A DNA stretch of 64,000 nucleotides from UBA1724 sp963621575 (GTDB lineage Bacteria > Verrucomicrobiota > Lentisphaeria > Oligosphaerales > Oligosphaeraceae): contig CAVFEH010000002.1 of the NCBI GenBank assembly GCA_963621575.1, forward strand, positions 1 to 64,000, given 5' to 3'. Below the pieces are notes generated by a model. That model was not told the DNA's origin and did no database searches. It was given only the letters and a program-made list of their open reading frames with translations. How positions within the stretch are numbered: the stretch's first letter is position 1; every line of letters starts with the position of its first letter. A program made the translations under genes and the position numbers. Shown in pieces: positions 1-11,414 of this stretch.

Positions 1-3181
<3,181 letters not shown>

Positions 3182-3340
3182 GACGTATGGGGGAGATGCC
3201 TGTGAAAAGGAGGTGAAGCGAGGAGCGATGGAAGTATAACTTGAATCCACAGCCGTCCCATAAACTGAACAGCTGACTTGAAAAATTGCGGACTCATGGC
3301 ACTCTATTTGGAGGCCTAGCAAGCAACCAAAGGAGATGCC

Positions 3341-3487
3341 ATGAATCCGCGGAAAGGTACAATGACCGTGCTTGCCCAGATTGCAAGCCTGATACCAGAC
3401 AGGGTCGTTGAGAATCTTGCCCGCAGGCATAAAATCCAGACACGTTCCTTCAGTGCCGACAGCCATGTTGTCGCCATGCTGTATTGA
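3341..3487 (+). pseudogene. IS4-family transposase relic (DUF4372-like N-terminus only)
   Basis: A 48-codon frame starting MNPRKGTMTVLAQIASLIPD and ending SHVVAMLY-stop resembles the N-terminal DUF4372 segment of IS4-type transposases, which are normally around 380-400 residues. A good ribosome-binding site (AAAGGAG) sits just before the ATG, so the 5' end of the element is intact while nothing of the catalytic DDE core follows. I found no continuation in other frames up to 3660. The upstream 3182-3340 stretch is probably the left end of the element plus the helicase leader, but I could not define the inverted repeat. The relic marks past mobile-element activity at the edge of the helicase region. 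Confidence 0.6.
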
Positions 3488-3663
3488 AATGCCCCCCTTT
3501 AGCAGGGCTGCATTACGGTTTCCCACCTCCACGGATTCCGTTCTCGTACCAGCGGGGATTGCGATGGCGCAACGGGAGCGGGAACGCCCTCCCGCGGCCA
3601 CTGCGTGGCCCCCCCCTGGCCTCTCCCGGCGGGCCAACCGGTGCGTTTCGCAGATGCAAAACC

Positions 3664-3692
3664 GGCGTCCCGGGGGAATCTCCCGGGGCGCC
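3664..3692 (-). terminator. Bidirectional terminator hairpin after potD
   Basis: GGCG(T)CCCGGG pairs with CCCGGG(G)CGCC around a short loop and is flanked by AAAA-type and TTTT-type tracts on the two sides, so it can act on either strand. It lies about 30 bp past the stop of the minus-strand PotD-like gene. Between the transposase relic and this hairpin (3488-3660) I see no gene. Confidence 0.7.
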
Positions 3693-3722
3693 GTTTTGTG
3701 TCTCTTAGGATTTTCTACGGAG

Positions 3723-4784
3723 TTATTCCAGTCCAGCCTTGATGCGATGCCAGTACTTCAGGTGCCTGGCTTCCTGTTCGGGGGAGAGTTCGGGCATGAA
3801 CTCGGAGTTGTGGAGAACTTCCTTGGGGATGATGTAGTTGCCATTCGCGGCGTCCTCGGGATCCAGGAGTTCCACGGCCTTGTAGTTGGGGCAGTAGGTA
3901 TGGATTTCCAGAATGCTTGTCTTGGCGTTTTCGGGCTCATGGAGGAAGTCAATGAGCTTGTAGGCCAGATCGGGATTGGGGGCGTCTGCCGCAACCACGA
4001 GGGTATCACAGCTCATGTGGCAGCCCTCTTTCGGCATGACGAATCCGAGGGTGTCCGGCTGCTCGTCCACGGCCTGCGCCAAATCGCTGAAGTACCCCAT
4101 GGCCACCAGGAACTCGCCGGCAGAGAGGCCGTTCTTGTACTGTTCGTTTTCGAACTTGATGACATTCTTGCGCCACTTGAGCCCCAGCTCCACCACCTTC
4201 TCCATGCGGGCGTCGCCGTCCACGGGGTCGTCCAGTTCGGCGGCGGTGTATCCCAGATAGCGTCCCAGCGCCCCCAGGACCTCGGTGTAGTCGTCCAGCA
4301 GAGTCATGCGCCCGGCCAGCGCGGGGTTTTCATAGACGGACCAGGAGGGCTGGAAGTCGGGGAGCTTTTGCTTATTGTATCCCAGGCCAGTGTAGCTCAT
4401 GAAGTAGGGCACGCAGTAGTCCAGGAGCATGGGATTCATCAGGGCGACGATCTCGGGATCCAGCCACTTTAGGTTGGGGAGGCGGGACTTGTCCAGTTTC
4501 TGGATCATGCCCTCGTTGACCATTTTCCCGATGAAATAGTGCGTGGGCACGATGATGTCGTATCCCGTGCCGCCAGCCTGGAGCTTGGAGAACATCATCT
4601 CGTTGGAGTCGAAGATGTCCATCATGACCACGCAATCGTTCTCCTTCTCGAACTGCTGAATGAGCGTGGGGGCGAAGTAGTCTGCCCAGGTATAGATATG
4701 GAGCACGGTTTTGCGCTTGCAGCCGACGAGAGCCAGGGCGCAGGAGGCAAGCGCCAGGAGGAGGCAGATTCTGTTCTTGATCAT
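3723..4784 (-). CDS. potD: Spermidine/putrescine-type solute-binding lipoprotein (PotD-like)
   Basis: A 353-residue periplasmic-binding-protein homologue of the polyamine class (E. coli PotD is 348 residues). The chosen ATG (4784) gives a clean lipoprotein signal: MIKNRICLLLALASCALALVGC, with LVGC as lipobox. A longer frame exists but would put 16 non-signal residues in front. The mature part begins VLHIYTWADYF, the family signature for the first strand, and continues with typical type-II binding-protein segments (GTGYDIIVPTHYF, LDDYTEVLGALGRYLGY). It would capture polyamines outside the membrane and hand them to PotABC, yet no potA, potB or potC is adjacent, so the transporter core must be elsewhere. 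Ligand identity (spermidine, putrescine or another cationic compound) is inference. Confidence 0.85.
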   Translation of the reverse strand: MIKNRICLLLALASCALALVGCKRKTVLHIYTWADYFAPTLIQQFEKENDCVVMMDIFDSNEMMFSKLQAGGTGYDIIVPTHYFIGKMVNEGMIQKLDKSRLPNLKWLDPEIVALMNPMLLDYCVPYFMSYTGLGYNKQKLPDFQPSWSVYENPALAGRMTLLDDYTEVLGALGRYLGYTAAELDDPVDGDARMEKVVELGLKWRKNVIKFENEQYKNGLSAGEFLVAMGYFSDLAQAVDEQPDTLGFVMPKEGCHMSCDTLVVAADAPNPDLAYKLIDFLHEPENAKTSILEIHTYCPNYKAVELLDPEDAANGNYIIPKEVLHNSEFMPELSPEQEARHLKYWHRIKAGLE

Positions 4785-4874
4785 TGTCTTACGGAGTTTG
4801 GGCGAGGGGGTTGTGGTTGAATACCGGAACACCCGGCAGAGGAAGGAGCCCCGCGGAACGCGGAGCGGGTCATG

Positions 4875-5639
4875 TCAGAGCCCGCCGGCGATCTCCAGGA
4901 CGGTGCCGGTCACATACCCGGCCTGGGGACCCAGCAGGTAGAGCACGCCACACGCGACCTCTTCCGGGCGCCCGAAGCGCCGGCAGGGGACCATGCGGGT
5001 GTATTCCTTCTTCTGTTCATCCGATAAATTGCCAATGAAATCCGTGTCAATAAACCCCGGCGAGACGCAATTGCAGGTAATGCCACGGGCGGCCACCTCC
5101 TTTGCGAGAGAGCGGCAGAGTCCCACCAGCCCCGCCTTGGAGGCCGCATAATTCGCCTGGCCCTGCCACCCCAGCTTTCCCATGGGGGAGGTCAGGAAGA
5201 CCACCCTGCCCTTCCGCCGGGGGAGCATCCGCAGGAGTGCCTGCTTGGCCAGGTGGAAGGCGCCATCCAGATTCACGGAGAGCACCCGCCGCCAGGACTC
5301 CTCGGGAAGCATGGCGGCCACGCCGTCCATGCGCACGCCGGCGCAGTTCACAAGGATGTCCAAGGCCGCGTGGTCCCGGTCGTACTCCTGGAAGAGCGCC
5401 TCCACGGCGGAGGGATCCGCCACATCGCAGGCGCGGAGCCGGCAGCGTCCCCGCTGTTCCTCCGGCACCGACGCACGGAATGCCTCCGCCGCGGCGCCAT
5501 TTCCGCCGTAGACGGCCAGCACCTCGGCGCCCTCCGCAAGGAGCGCACGACTCACCGCGGCGCCGATGCCGCGGGTCCCGCCGGTGACAATGGCCACCTG
5601 TCCCCGGAACGCACCGGGATTCTCCTGGTTCGTGGACAC
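4875..5639 (-). CDS. fabG: 3-oxoacyl-ACP reductase family SDR (FabG-like)
   Basis: Short-chain dehydrogenase of 254 residues. The nucleotide-binding motif TGGTRGIG is near residue 20, NCAGV lies in the middle, and the catalytic Ser-Tyr-Lys set appears as TSPMG then YAASK. The C-terminal GYVTGTVLEIAGGL is typical of FabG, which reduces 3-oxoacyl-ACP with NADPH in fatty-acid elongation. I chose the GTG at 5639 because GAGGAGG precedes it at good spacing; an upstream ATG at 5669 would add ten residues. It begins 42 bp after the glnS stop and may be cotranscribed with it. No other fab genes are nearby, so another SDR substrate cannot be excluded. Confidence 0.85.
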   Translation of the reverse strand: MSTNQENPGAFRGQVAIVTGGTRGIGAAVSRALLAEGAEVLAVYGGNGAAAEAFRASVPEEQRGRCRLRACDVADPSAVEALFQEYDRDHAALDILVNCAGVRMDGVAAMLPEESWRRVLSVNLDGAFHLAKQALLRMLPRRKGRVVFLTSPMGKLGWQGQANYAASKAGLVGLCRSLAKEVAARGITCNCVSPGFIDTDFIGNLSDEQKKEYTRMVPCRRFGRPEEVACGVLYLLGPQAGYVTGTVLEIAGGL

Positions 5640-5681
5640 TGCGGTCTCCTCCTCTCCCTGCGGGAACACCCCCTCGGGAAG

Positions 5682-7400
5682 CTAGCCCTTCTTCACGATC
5701 TTCGCCCAGGAATCCTTCAAGGACACCGTCTTGTTGAAGACCGGCGCCTCGGGGCGATGCTCGCGCCAGTCGGTGACGAAGTATCCCAGACGTTCGAACT
5801 GCACCCGCGTCTCGGGAGGCAGCGCACCCAACCCGGGTTCCAGGCGGCACTCGGCAAGCACCTTCAAGGAATCCGGATTCAAATTCTCGATGAAATCATG
5901 TCCCTCCTCCACGGCGTCGGGCTCGGGAGTCAGGAAGAGCCGGTCGTACTCGCGGACGGTGGCGGCCACGGAGTTTGTCTCCTCCACCCAGTGGATGGTG
6001 CCCTTCACCTTGCGGCCATCGGGGGCATTTCCGCCGCGGGTCTCGGGATCGTAGGTGCACAGCAACTCCACCACCTTGCCCTGCTCATCCTTCACCACCT
6101 CCTGGCAACGGATGAAGTATCCCCAGCGCAGGCGCACCTCGCGTCCGGGAGCCATGCGGAAATACTTTGGCGGGGGATTCTCCTGGAAATCGTCCTGTTC
6201 GATGAGCAGATGGCGGCCGAAGGGGATCTTGCGGGTGCCGGCCTCGGGCTGCTCGGGGTTGTTGACGGCCTCGAGCCACTCGGTCTGCCCCTCGGGATAG
6301 TTGGTGAGAGTCACCTTCAGGGGGTGCAGCACCGCCATATAGCGGGGCGCATCATGGTTGAGCTCCTCGCGGATGGTGTTCTCCAAGACGCCCATGTCGG
6401 TGACGCCATTGAACTTGGTGATGCCCACGGCGGCCACAAAGTTCCGGATGCTGGAGGGGGTGTATCCCCGGCGACGGAACCCGCGGACGGTAGGCATGCG
6501 GGGATCATCCCAGCCGGAGACCCTGCCCTCCTGCACCAGCCGCAGGAGCTTCCGCTTGGACATGACGGTGTAGGTCAGATTCAGGCGGCTGAACTCGATC
6601 TGCCGGGGCTTGCGGGGAATGGGGAGGGGTTCCAGGAACCAATTGTAGAGGGGCCGGTGGATCTCGAACTCCAGGGTGCACAGGGAGTGCGTCACCCCCT
6701 CCAGGGAGTCCTCCAGGCCGTGCGCCCAGTCATACATGGGGTAGATGCACCACTGGTTCCCCGTGCGCTCGTGCTCCTCGTGGAGAATGCGGTACATCAC
6801 GGGGTCCCGGAGATTGATGTTGGGGTGCGCCATGTCGATCTTCGCCCGCAGGGTCTTGGATCCGTTGGGGAACTCGCCGTCCTTCATGCGCTGAAAGAGG
6901 TCCAGGTTCTCCTCCACGGAGCGATCCCGCCAGGGAGAGTTCACGCCGGGCTGGAAGGGCGTCCCGCGGGTGGCGCGGATCTCCTCGGCGCTCTGGTCGT
7001 CCACGTATGCCAGGCCCTTCTGGATCATCAGCAGGGCGAACTCATACATCTTGGGGAAGTAGTCGGAGGCGAATTTCACATCGCCGTCCCACTGGTATCC
7101 CAGCCATGCGATGTCCTCCTGGATGGCGTCGTAATACTCGCGGTCCTCCTTGCCGGGGTTCGTGTCATCCATGCGCAGGTTGCACTTGCCGCCGAACTCC
7201 TTCGCCACGCCGAAATCCAGGCAGATGGCCTTTGCGTGTCCGATGTGCAGGTAGCCATTGGGCTCCGGAGGGAAGCGGGTCCGGATTTCCTCGGGGCGAT
7301 ACTTGCCCGACGCCAAATCCTGCCGGACAATCTCCCGGATAAAGTCGGTGGGAGCCGTCTCCGCGGCGGCTGGTGCGGAAAGGTCGTGGTTTTCTTCCAT
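5682..7400 (-). CDS. glnS: Glutaminyl-tRNA synthetase
   Basis: Class I aminoacyl-tRNA synthetase of 572 residues (E. coli enzyme 554), charging tRNA-Gln. PPEPNGYLHIGHAKA carries the HIGH motif near residue 52, and VMSKRKL is the KMSKS-equivalent typical of GlnRS/GluRS. The distal anticodon-binding beta-barrel segments (TIHWVEETNSVAATVREYDRLF, GYFVTDWREHRPEAPVFNKTVSLKDSW) are characteristic of GlnRS rather than GluRS. The start at 7400 (MEENHDL) replaces a much longer frame whose first 111 codons are low-quality. GlnRS presence suggests direct Gln-tRNA charging rather than sole reliance on GatCAB. Confidence 0.95.
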   Translation of the reverse strand: MEENHDLSAPAAAETAPTDFIREIVRQDLASGKYRPEEIRTRFPPEPNGYLHIGHAKAICLDFGVAKEFGGKCNLRMDDTNPGKEDREYYDAIQEDIAWLGYQWDGDVKFASDYFPKMYEFALLMIQKGLAYVDDQSAEEIRATRGTPFQPGVNSPWRDRSVEENLDLFQRMKDGEFPNGSKTLRAKIDMAHPNINLRDPVMYRILHEEHERTGNQWCIYPMYDWAHGLEDSLEGVTHSLCTLEFEIHRPLYNWFLEPLPIPRKPRQIEFSRLNLTYTVMSKRKLLRLVQEGRVSGWDDPRMPTVRGFRRRGYTPSSIRNFVAAVGITKFNGVTDMGVLENTIREELNHDAPRYMAVLHPLKVTLTNYPEGQTEWLEAVNNPEQPEAGTRKIPFGRHLLIEQDDFQENPPPKYFRMAPGREVRLRWGYFIRCQEVVKDEQGKVVELLCTYDPETRGGNAPDGRKVKGTIHWVEETNSVAATVREYDRLFLTPEPDAVEEGHDFIENLNPDSLKVLAECRLEPGLGALPPETRVQFERLGYFVTDWREHRPEAPVFNKTVSLKDSWAKIVKKG

Positions 7401-7614
7401 GGTGCTCTGACTCGGAAAGAGGGAATATCGGAAAGTGGAGGGAAAATCGGGACGCAAGGGAAAACGGGATAATATAGCCGCAGTCCCACCAATCCCCCCC
7501 ACCGGGGAAACGATATGCACACAACGCGCCGCGCCTGCAAAATCCCCGAATCCACGATGCTTACAAGGCAGACAAAGGCACACGCGGCTCCGCGCGCACA
7601 CGCATCCCCCGCAC

Positions 7615-7643
7615 TTTATAGGCACGGGAATCCGTGGTATATT
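7615..7643 (+). promoter_or_regulatory. Candidate promoter of the amino-acid ABC transporter
   Basis: TTTATA (7615-7620), a 17-bp spacer and TATATT (7638-7643) form a sigma-70-like promoter about 100 bp before the binding-protein gene. The rest of the 347-bp divergent spacer (7401-7747) contains no gene; a TATATT-like -10 facing glnS near 7470 lacks a convincing -35. Confidence 0.5.
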
Positions 7644-7747
7644 TTGCCTTTCCGCAGCTGGCCTCCACCCCTGCCCCCTCTGACCTTTCTTCCTACTTTC
7701 ATTTTTTCCCCTTCCCCCCCCTTCCCCTCCCATTTGGAGACACCAAA

Positions 7748-8587
7748 ATGAAACAAACCCTCGCCGCCTTTCTCGCGCTCTTTGTCGTGCTGGCCCTTGT
7801 CGGCTGCGGCAAGAATTCCTCCGGAAACGCCGCCACCTCCCAGGATGTGCACGGCTACGACGCGGCCGCCGCCCAGCTGGACTCCGGCGATTTCACGCTG
7901 GTGGTGGGCTTCGACGCCTCCTTCCCCCCCTACGGTTTCCAGAATGACAATGGCGAGCTCGTGGGCTTCGACCTGGATCTCGCCAAAGAGGTGGCCAGGC
8001 GCCGCGGCTGGAAAGTGGAGCTCCGCCCCATCGACTGGGACTCCAAAGACGCCGAGCTCTCCAGCGGCTCCATCAACTGCATCTGGAACGGCTTCACCAT
8101 CAATGGCCGCGAGAACCTCTACACCTGGAGCGAGCCCTACGTTGACAGCTCCCAGGTGATCCTGGTCCGCAAGGACTCCCCCATCCACACCAAGGCCGAC
8201 TTGGCCGGAAAGGTGGTTGAGGCACAGGCCGATTCCTCCGGCCTGAAGGCCCTGCAGGATCCCTCCTGCGACGAGCTGCGCAAGAGCCTGCGCCAGATCA
8301 TCGAGGTCCCCAACTTCAACCAGGCCTACATGGAGCTGCGCGCCGGCACCTGCGACGCCGTGGTCATCGACTACAGCGTGGCCGTCCGCCTCATGAAGGG
8401 CAACGACGTGGCCCGCATGCTGGACGAGAACCTGACCAGCGAACAGTACGGCATCGGCTTCAAGCTGGGGAATACCGCCCTGCGCGACAGGGTGCAGGAG
8501 ACTCTCGACCAGATGCACGCCGACGGCACCTTCTCCGCCATCTCCAAGCAGTGGTTCGACGGCGAAGACGTCACCATCCAAAAATAA
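7748..8587 (+). CDS. Amino-acid ABC transporter substrate-binding lipoprotein (SBP_bac_3)
   Basis: A 279-residue extracellular solute-binding protein of family 3. It begins MKQTLAAFLALFVVLALVGCG, a lipoprotein signal with LVGC lipobox, preceded by GGAGA at seven bases. The core starts FTLVVGFDASFPPYGFQNDNGELVGFDLDLAKEVARRRG, the classical family-3 opening, followed by IWNGFTINGRENLYTWSEPY and the binding-site strand near DSQVILVRKDS. It would bind a polar amino acid (glutamine, arginine, cystine or similar; specificity cannot be read) and deliver it to the permease and ATPase encoded downstream. A second start 114 bp upstream in frame was rejected because it would mask the signal peptide. Confidence 0.92.
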   Translation: MKQTLAAFLALFVVLALVGCGKNSSGNAATSQDVHGYDAAAAQLDSGDFTLVVGFDASFPPYGFQNDNGELVGFDLDLAKEVARRRGWKVELRPIDWDSKDAELSSGSINCIWNGFTINGRENLYTWSEPYVDSSQVILVRKDSPIHTKADLAGKVVEAQADSSGLKALQDPSCDELRKSLRQIIEVPNFNQAYMELRAGTCDAVVIDYSVAVRLMKGNDVARMLDENLTSEQYGIGFKLGNTALRDRVQETLDQMHADGTFSAISKQWFDGEDVTIQK

Positions 8588-8629
8588 CGCGAGGGTCCTT
8601 CCACCTCAATCGCGAGTGGCCAGCCGCCT

Positions 8630-8668
8630 GGCGGTTCCGCAGACCGCACGCTTGCCTGCGGAACCGCC
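8630..8668 (+). terminator. Perfect 13-bp inverted repeat after the binding-protein gene
   Basis: GGCGGTTCCGCAG (8630-8642) and CTGCGGAACCGCC (8656-8668) are perfectly complementary around a 13-base loop, without a U tract. In ABC-transport operons such a hairpin after the first gene commonly stabilises the upstream message or attenuates readthrough, so that the binding protein is made in excess. That role here is inference. Confidence 0.5.
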
Positions 8669-8746
8669 GGCGCAATGCGCCGCAGACGGTCCTCACTTCC
8701 TCCTTCCTCCTTCTTTTCCGGGGCGTTTCCACGCCCCCACCACGCC

Positions 8747-9439
8747 GTGCCCGCCTTTCTATCTTCCATCCTGGACGCCCTGCGGGACACCCATGTCCTG
8801 AACGCCGTTCTCCTGCTGGGCAAGAGCTTCGGCGCCACGGTCAGCATTTTCTTCCTGACGCTTCTTTTTTCGTTGCCGTTGGGCATGTTGATCTGCCTGG
8901 CGCGCATGAGCCGTTTCAAGCCCCTGGCCTGGCTCATGCGCATCTACATCTCCGTGATGCGCGGAACGCCTTTGATGCTGCAGTTGCTGGTGGTCTTCTT
9001 CGGGCCCTATTTTCTTCTGGGGATGAACCTCTCCAACAACTACCGCTTCCCCGCCGTCATCCTGGCCTTCGCCCTCAACTACGCCGCATATTTTGCAGAA
9101 ATCTACCGGGGCGGCATCCTCTCCATTCCCCAGGGACAGTATGAGGCGGCCCACGTGCTGGGATACTCCCGCATTCAGACCTTCCTGAAGATCATCCTCC
9201 CCCAGGTGATCAAGCGGACCCTCCCCGCCGTCACCAACGAGGTCATCACCCTCACCAAAGACACCTCCCTGGCATTCGCCATCGCATACACCGAGATGTT
9301 CACCCAGGCCAAACAGCTTGCCAGCGCCTGGGCGTCCATGACACCCTATCTGGTGGCCGGAGTCTTCTATTATATCTTCAACTTCCTCGTGGCCGCATTC
9401 ATGGAACACCTGGAGAAACGACTGGACTACTACCGCTAG
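8747..9439 (+). CDS. Amino-acid ABC transporter permease (HisM/GlnP type)
   Basis: Integral membrane component of a polar amino-acid importer. Several hydrophobic helices are visible (around FGATVSIFFLTLLFSLPLGMLI, LMLQLLVVFFGPYFLL and YLVAGVFYYIFNFLVAAF). The EAA loop that contacts the ATPase reads QYEAAHVLGYSRIQTFLKIILPQ. The start is uncertain: GTG at 8747 gives VPAFLSSILDALRD, a normal amphipathic lead-in of about 230 residues in total, while an ATG at 8675 would add a Pro/Arg/His-rich stretch that does not look like protein. Only one permease gene is present, so a homodimeric channel is expected. Confidence 0.9.
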   Translation: MPAFLSSILDALRDTHVLNAVLLLGKSFGATVSIFFLTLLFSLPLGMLICLARMSRFKPLAWLMRIYISVMRGTPLMLQLLVVFFGPYFLLGMNLSNNYRFPAVILAFALNYAAYFAEIYRGGILSIPQGQYEAAHVLGYSRIQTFLKIILPQVIKRTLPAVTNEVITLTKDTSLAFAIAYTEMFTQAKQLASAWASMTPYLVAGVFYYIFNFLVAAFMEHLEKRLDYYR

Positions 9440-9458
9440 CACGAGGAAGGCGATCAGC

Positions 9459-10238
9459 ATGGACACGACCCATCAGCCCGTATTCCAGGTGGAGCACCTC
9501 AGCAAGGCCTTCGGGAAACTCCAGGTGCTCCGCGACATCTCTCTCACCGTCCACTCCGGACAGGTGGTCTCCATCATCGGCCCCTCCGGTTCCGGAAAGT
9601 CCACCTTCCTGCGCTGCGCAACTCTCCTGGAGACCATGGACCACGGAACCATGCGCTACCAGGACGACCTGGTCTGCCAGGATGCCCCCGGCGGCTCCAA
9701 ATACGCCTCCGCATCCAGGCTCCGACAACTGCGCTCGCATTTCGGACTGGTCTTCCAAAGCTTCAATCTCTTTCCCCACTACAGCGTGATGCAGAACATC
9801 ACCGACGCCCCCATCTGCGTCCAGGGCCGCGACAAAAAAGAGGTCTACGAGGCCGCCCGGGGACTTGTGAGGCGCATGGGGCTGGAGGGGAAAGAAAACT
9901 CCTATCCCTGCGAACTCTCCGGAGGGCAGCAGCAGCGCGTCTCCATCGCCCGCGCCCTCATCAACCACCCCGACATGCTCTTCTTCGACGAGCCCACCAG
10001 CGCCCTGGACCCGGAGCTCACCGGGGAAATCCTGAAGGTCATCCGCGATCTGGCCGCCCAGATGATGACCATGGTCATCGTCACCCATGAAATCAACTTC
10101 GCGCGGATGGTCTCCGACCACGTGATCTTCATGGCCGACGGTGTCATCGTGGAGCAAGGGCACCCCGACCAGGTCATCGGAGATCCCCAGCAGCCCCGCA
10201 CACAGGCCTTCCTGAAAAAGATCACCGAAGGGCACTAA
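9459..10238 (+). CDS. Amino-acid ABC transporter ATP-binding protein (GlnQ/HisP type)
   Basis: A 259-residue ABC ATPase. Walker A is GPSGSGKST, the Q-loop region follows (FGLVFQSFNLFPHYSVMQNI), the signature is LSGGQQQR, Walker B is MLFFDEPTSALDP and the switch histidine sits in VIVTHE. FNLFPHYSVMQN is typical of the polar amino-acid uptake subfamily. It begins 19 bp after the permease stop behind AGGAAGG. With the binding protein and permease it completes a three-gene importer powered by ATP at the cytoplasmic face. Confidence 0.95.
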   Translation: MDTTHQPVFQVEHLSKAFGKLQVLRDISLTVHSGQVVSIIGPSGSGKSTFLRCATLLETMDHGTMRYQDDLVCQDAPGGSKYASASRLRQLRSHFGLVFQSFNLFPHYSVMQNITDAPICVQGRDKKEVYEAARGLVRRMGLEGKENSYPCELSGGQQQRVSIARALINHPDMLFFDEPTSALDPELTGEILKVIRDLAAQMMTMVIVTHEINFARMVSDHVIFMADGVIVEQGHPDQVIGDPQQPRTQAFLKKITEGH

Positions 10239-10287
10239 GGCATCCTCCCCCGCCCCCATACTCCACACACATCCTTTCCACATTCCC

Positions 10288-10929
10288 ATGAAAATCCTCC
10301 CATTCGCCCTGGCAACTCTCCTCCTGGCCTCTTTGGCCCCCCTCGCCTCCGCAAAGGACGCCGACGGCGCCAAGCGCCCCGCGTTCCTCCCCCAGGAAGA
10401 CGGAACCATCCTGGTGGAAATCACCAGCGTGAAGGACGCCCTGGAAAACGCCCTCCGCAAACAGTCGGTGCTGGCCGCACAGTTGCAGGAGGCCACGGAT
10501 GCCTGGAGCGCCGGCGCCGACGCCGAGAAGGCCGGCCTCCTGGCGGAGGTGCAGCGGCTGCAGGGCGAACTTCGCACCCACAACGCCATGCTGGCGCTCA
10601 TGCTGACCCCGGACGGCGTGCCGCAATACCATTTTGACGAAACCACAAACATGGCCTCTGTCTTCCTGGGAACTCCCGAGGAGGTCTTCCTGCGCCTCAT
10701 GGCCAAGCGGGGCCTCCTGGAGAAAGCCCTGGAACAGGCCGGCGACAACGCAGAGACCCAGGCCGCGGTGAACACCCAGCTGGGCCTGCTGAAAGGACTG
10801 CTCTCCGCCATCTACGGCATCTCCCCCGACCGGAACTATTCCTTCAATGCCCAAAACGGCATCCTCTATCTGAAAACCACCGAGCAGGAGGCCAAAGCCC
10901 TCCAGGAAAAGCTCTCCAGGCAGTTCTAA
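10288..10929 (+). CDS. Exported protein of unknown function
   Basis: I do not recognise this 213-residue protein. It has a cleavable signal peptide (MKILPFALATLLLASLAPLASA), then an Ala/Leu/Glu-rich helical region with heptad-like spacing (VLAAQLQEATDAW, GLLAEVQRLQGELRTHNAMLALML) suggesting a coiled coil, and a second helical half (LLEKALEQAGDNAETQAAV). It follows the ABC ATPase by 49 bp and precedes the phosphatase gene by ten, so cotranscription is likely. A periplasmic structural or scaffold role would fit the composition but is a guess. Confidence 0.7.
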   Translation: MKILPFALATLLLASLAPLASAKDADGAKRPAFLPQEDGTILVEITSVKDALENALRKQSVLAAQLQEATDAWSAGADAEKAGLLAEVQRLQGELRTHNAMLALMLTPDGVPQYHFDETTNMASVFLGTPEEVFLRLMAKRGLLEKALEQAGDNAETQAAVNTQLGLLKGLLSAIYGISPDRNYSFNAQNGILYLKTTEQEAKALQEKLSRQF

Positions 10930-10939
10930 AAACGGCCTT

Positions 10940-11380
10940 ATGAAGTTGCTCTTCGTCTGCCACGGAAACATCTGCCGGAGCCCCATGGCGCAATTCGTCA
11001 TGGCGGAACTTCTCCGGCAGGCTGGACGAGAGGGCATCCTGACGGAATCCGCCGCCCTCCATACCGACGAACTGGGAAACGATATCCACTCCGGCACCCG
11101 GCAGGCCCTCCGGGAGCACAAGATCCCCTTCGCCCCGCGTCACGCCTGGCTCCTGGACGCAAAACGAGCCGCCCAGTATGACCTCATTCTGGGAATGGAC
11201 CACGCCAATCTCCGGGACCTGAAACGCCTCCTGCCCCCCGAAGAACACCACAAGGTCCACCTCCTCCTGGACTGGGCGCCGCGCCCCCGGGACATCACGG
11301 ACCCCTGGTATACCGGAGACTTCCAGGAAACCTATCGGGACGTCCTGGAAGGGTGCCAGACACTCCTGGACACCCTGTAG
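10940..11380 (+). CDS. Low-molecular-weight protein tyrosine phosphatase
   Basis: A 146-residue enzyme of the LMW-PTP fold. The P-loop CHGNICRSP starts at residue 7 (nucleophile Cys7, Arg13), and the general-acid loop is DPWYTGDF near the C-terminus, both canonical. It hydrolyses phosphotyrosine esters; in bacteria these often counteract tyrosine kinases controlling polysaccharide export, but no kinase gene is adjacent. Some relatives are arsenate reductases; the intact DPWYTG loop favours a phosphatase. Its end converges with the Rep-like helicase on the opposite strand, leaving 34 bp. Confidence 0.92.
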   Translation: MKLLFVCHGNICRSPMAQFVMAELLRQAGREGILTESAALHTDELGNDIHSGTRQALREHKIPFAPRHAWLLDAKRAAQYDLILGMDHANLRDLKRLLPPEEHHKVHLLLDWAPRPRDITDPWYTGDFQETYRDVLEGCQTLLDTL

Positions 11381-11414
11381 AAGAAAATATTTCAACCTAT
11401 TGAAATTCAACAAG

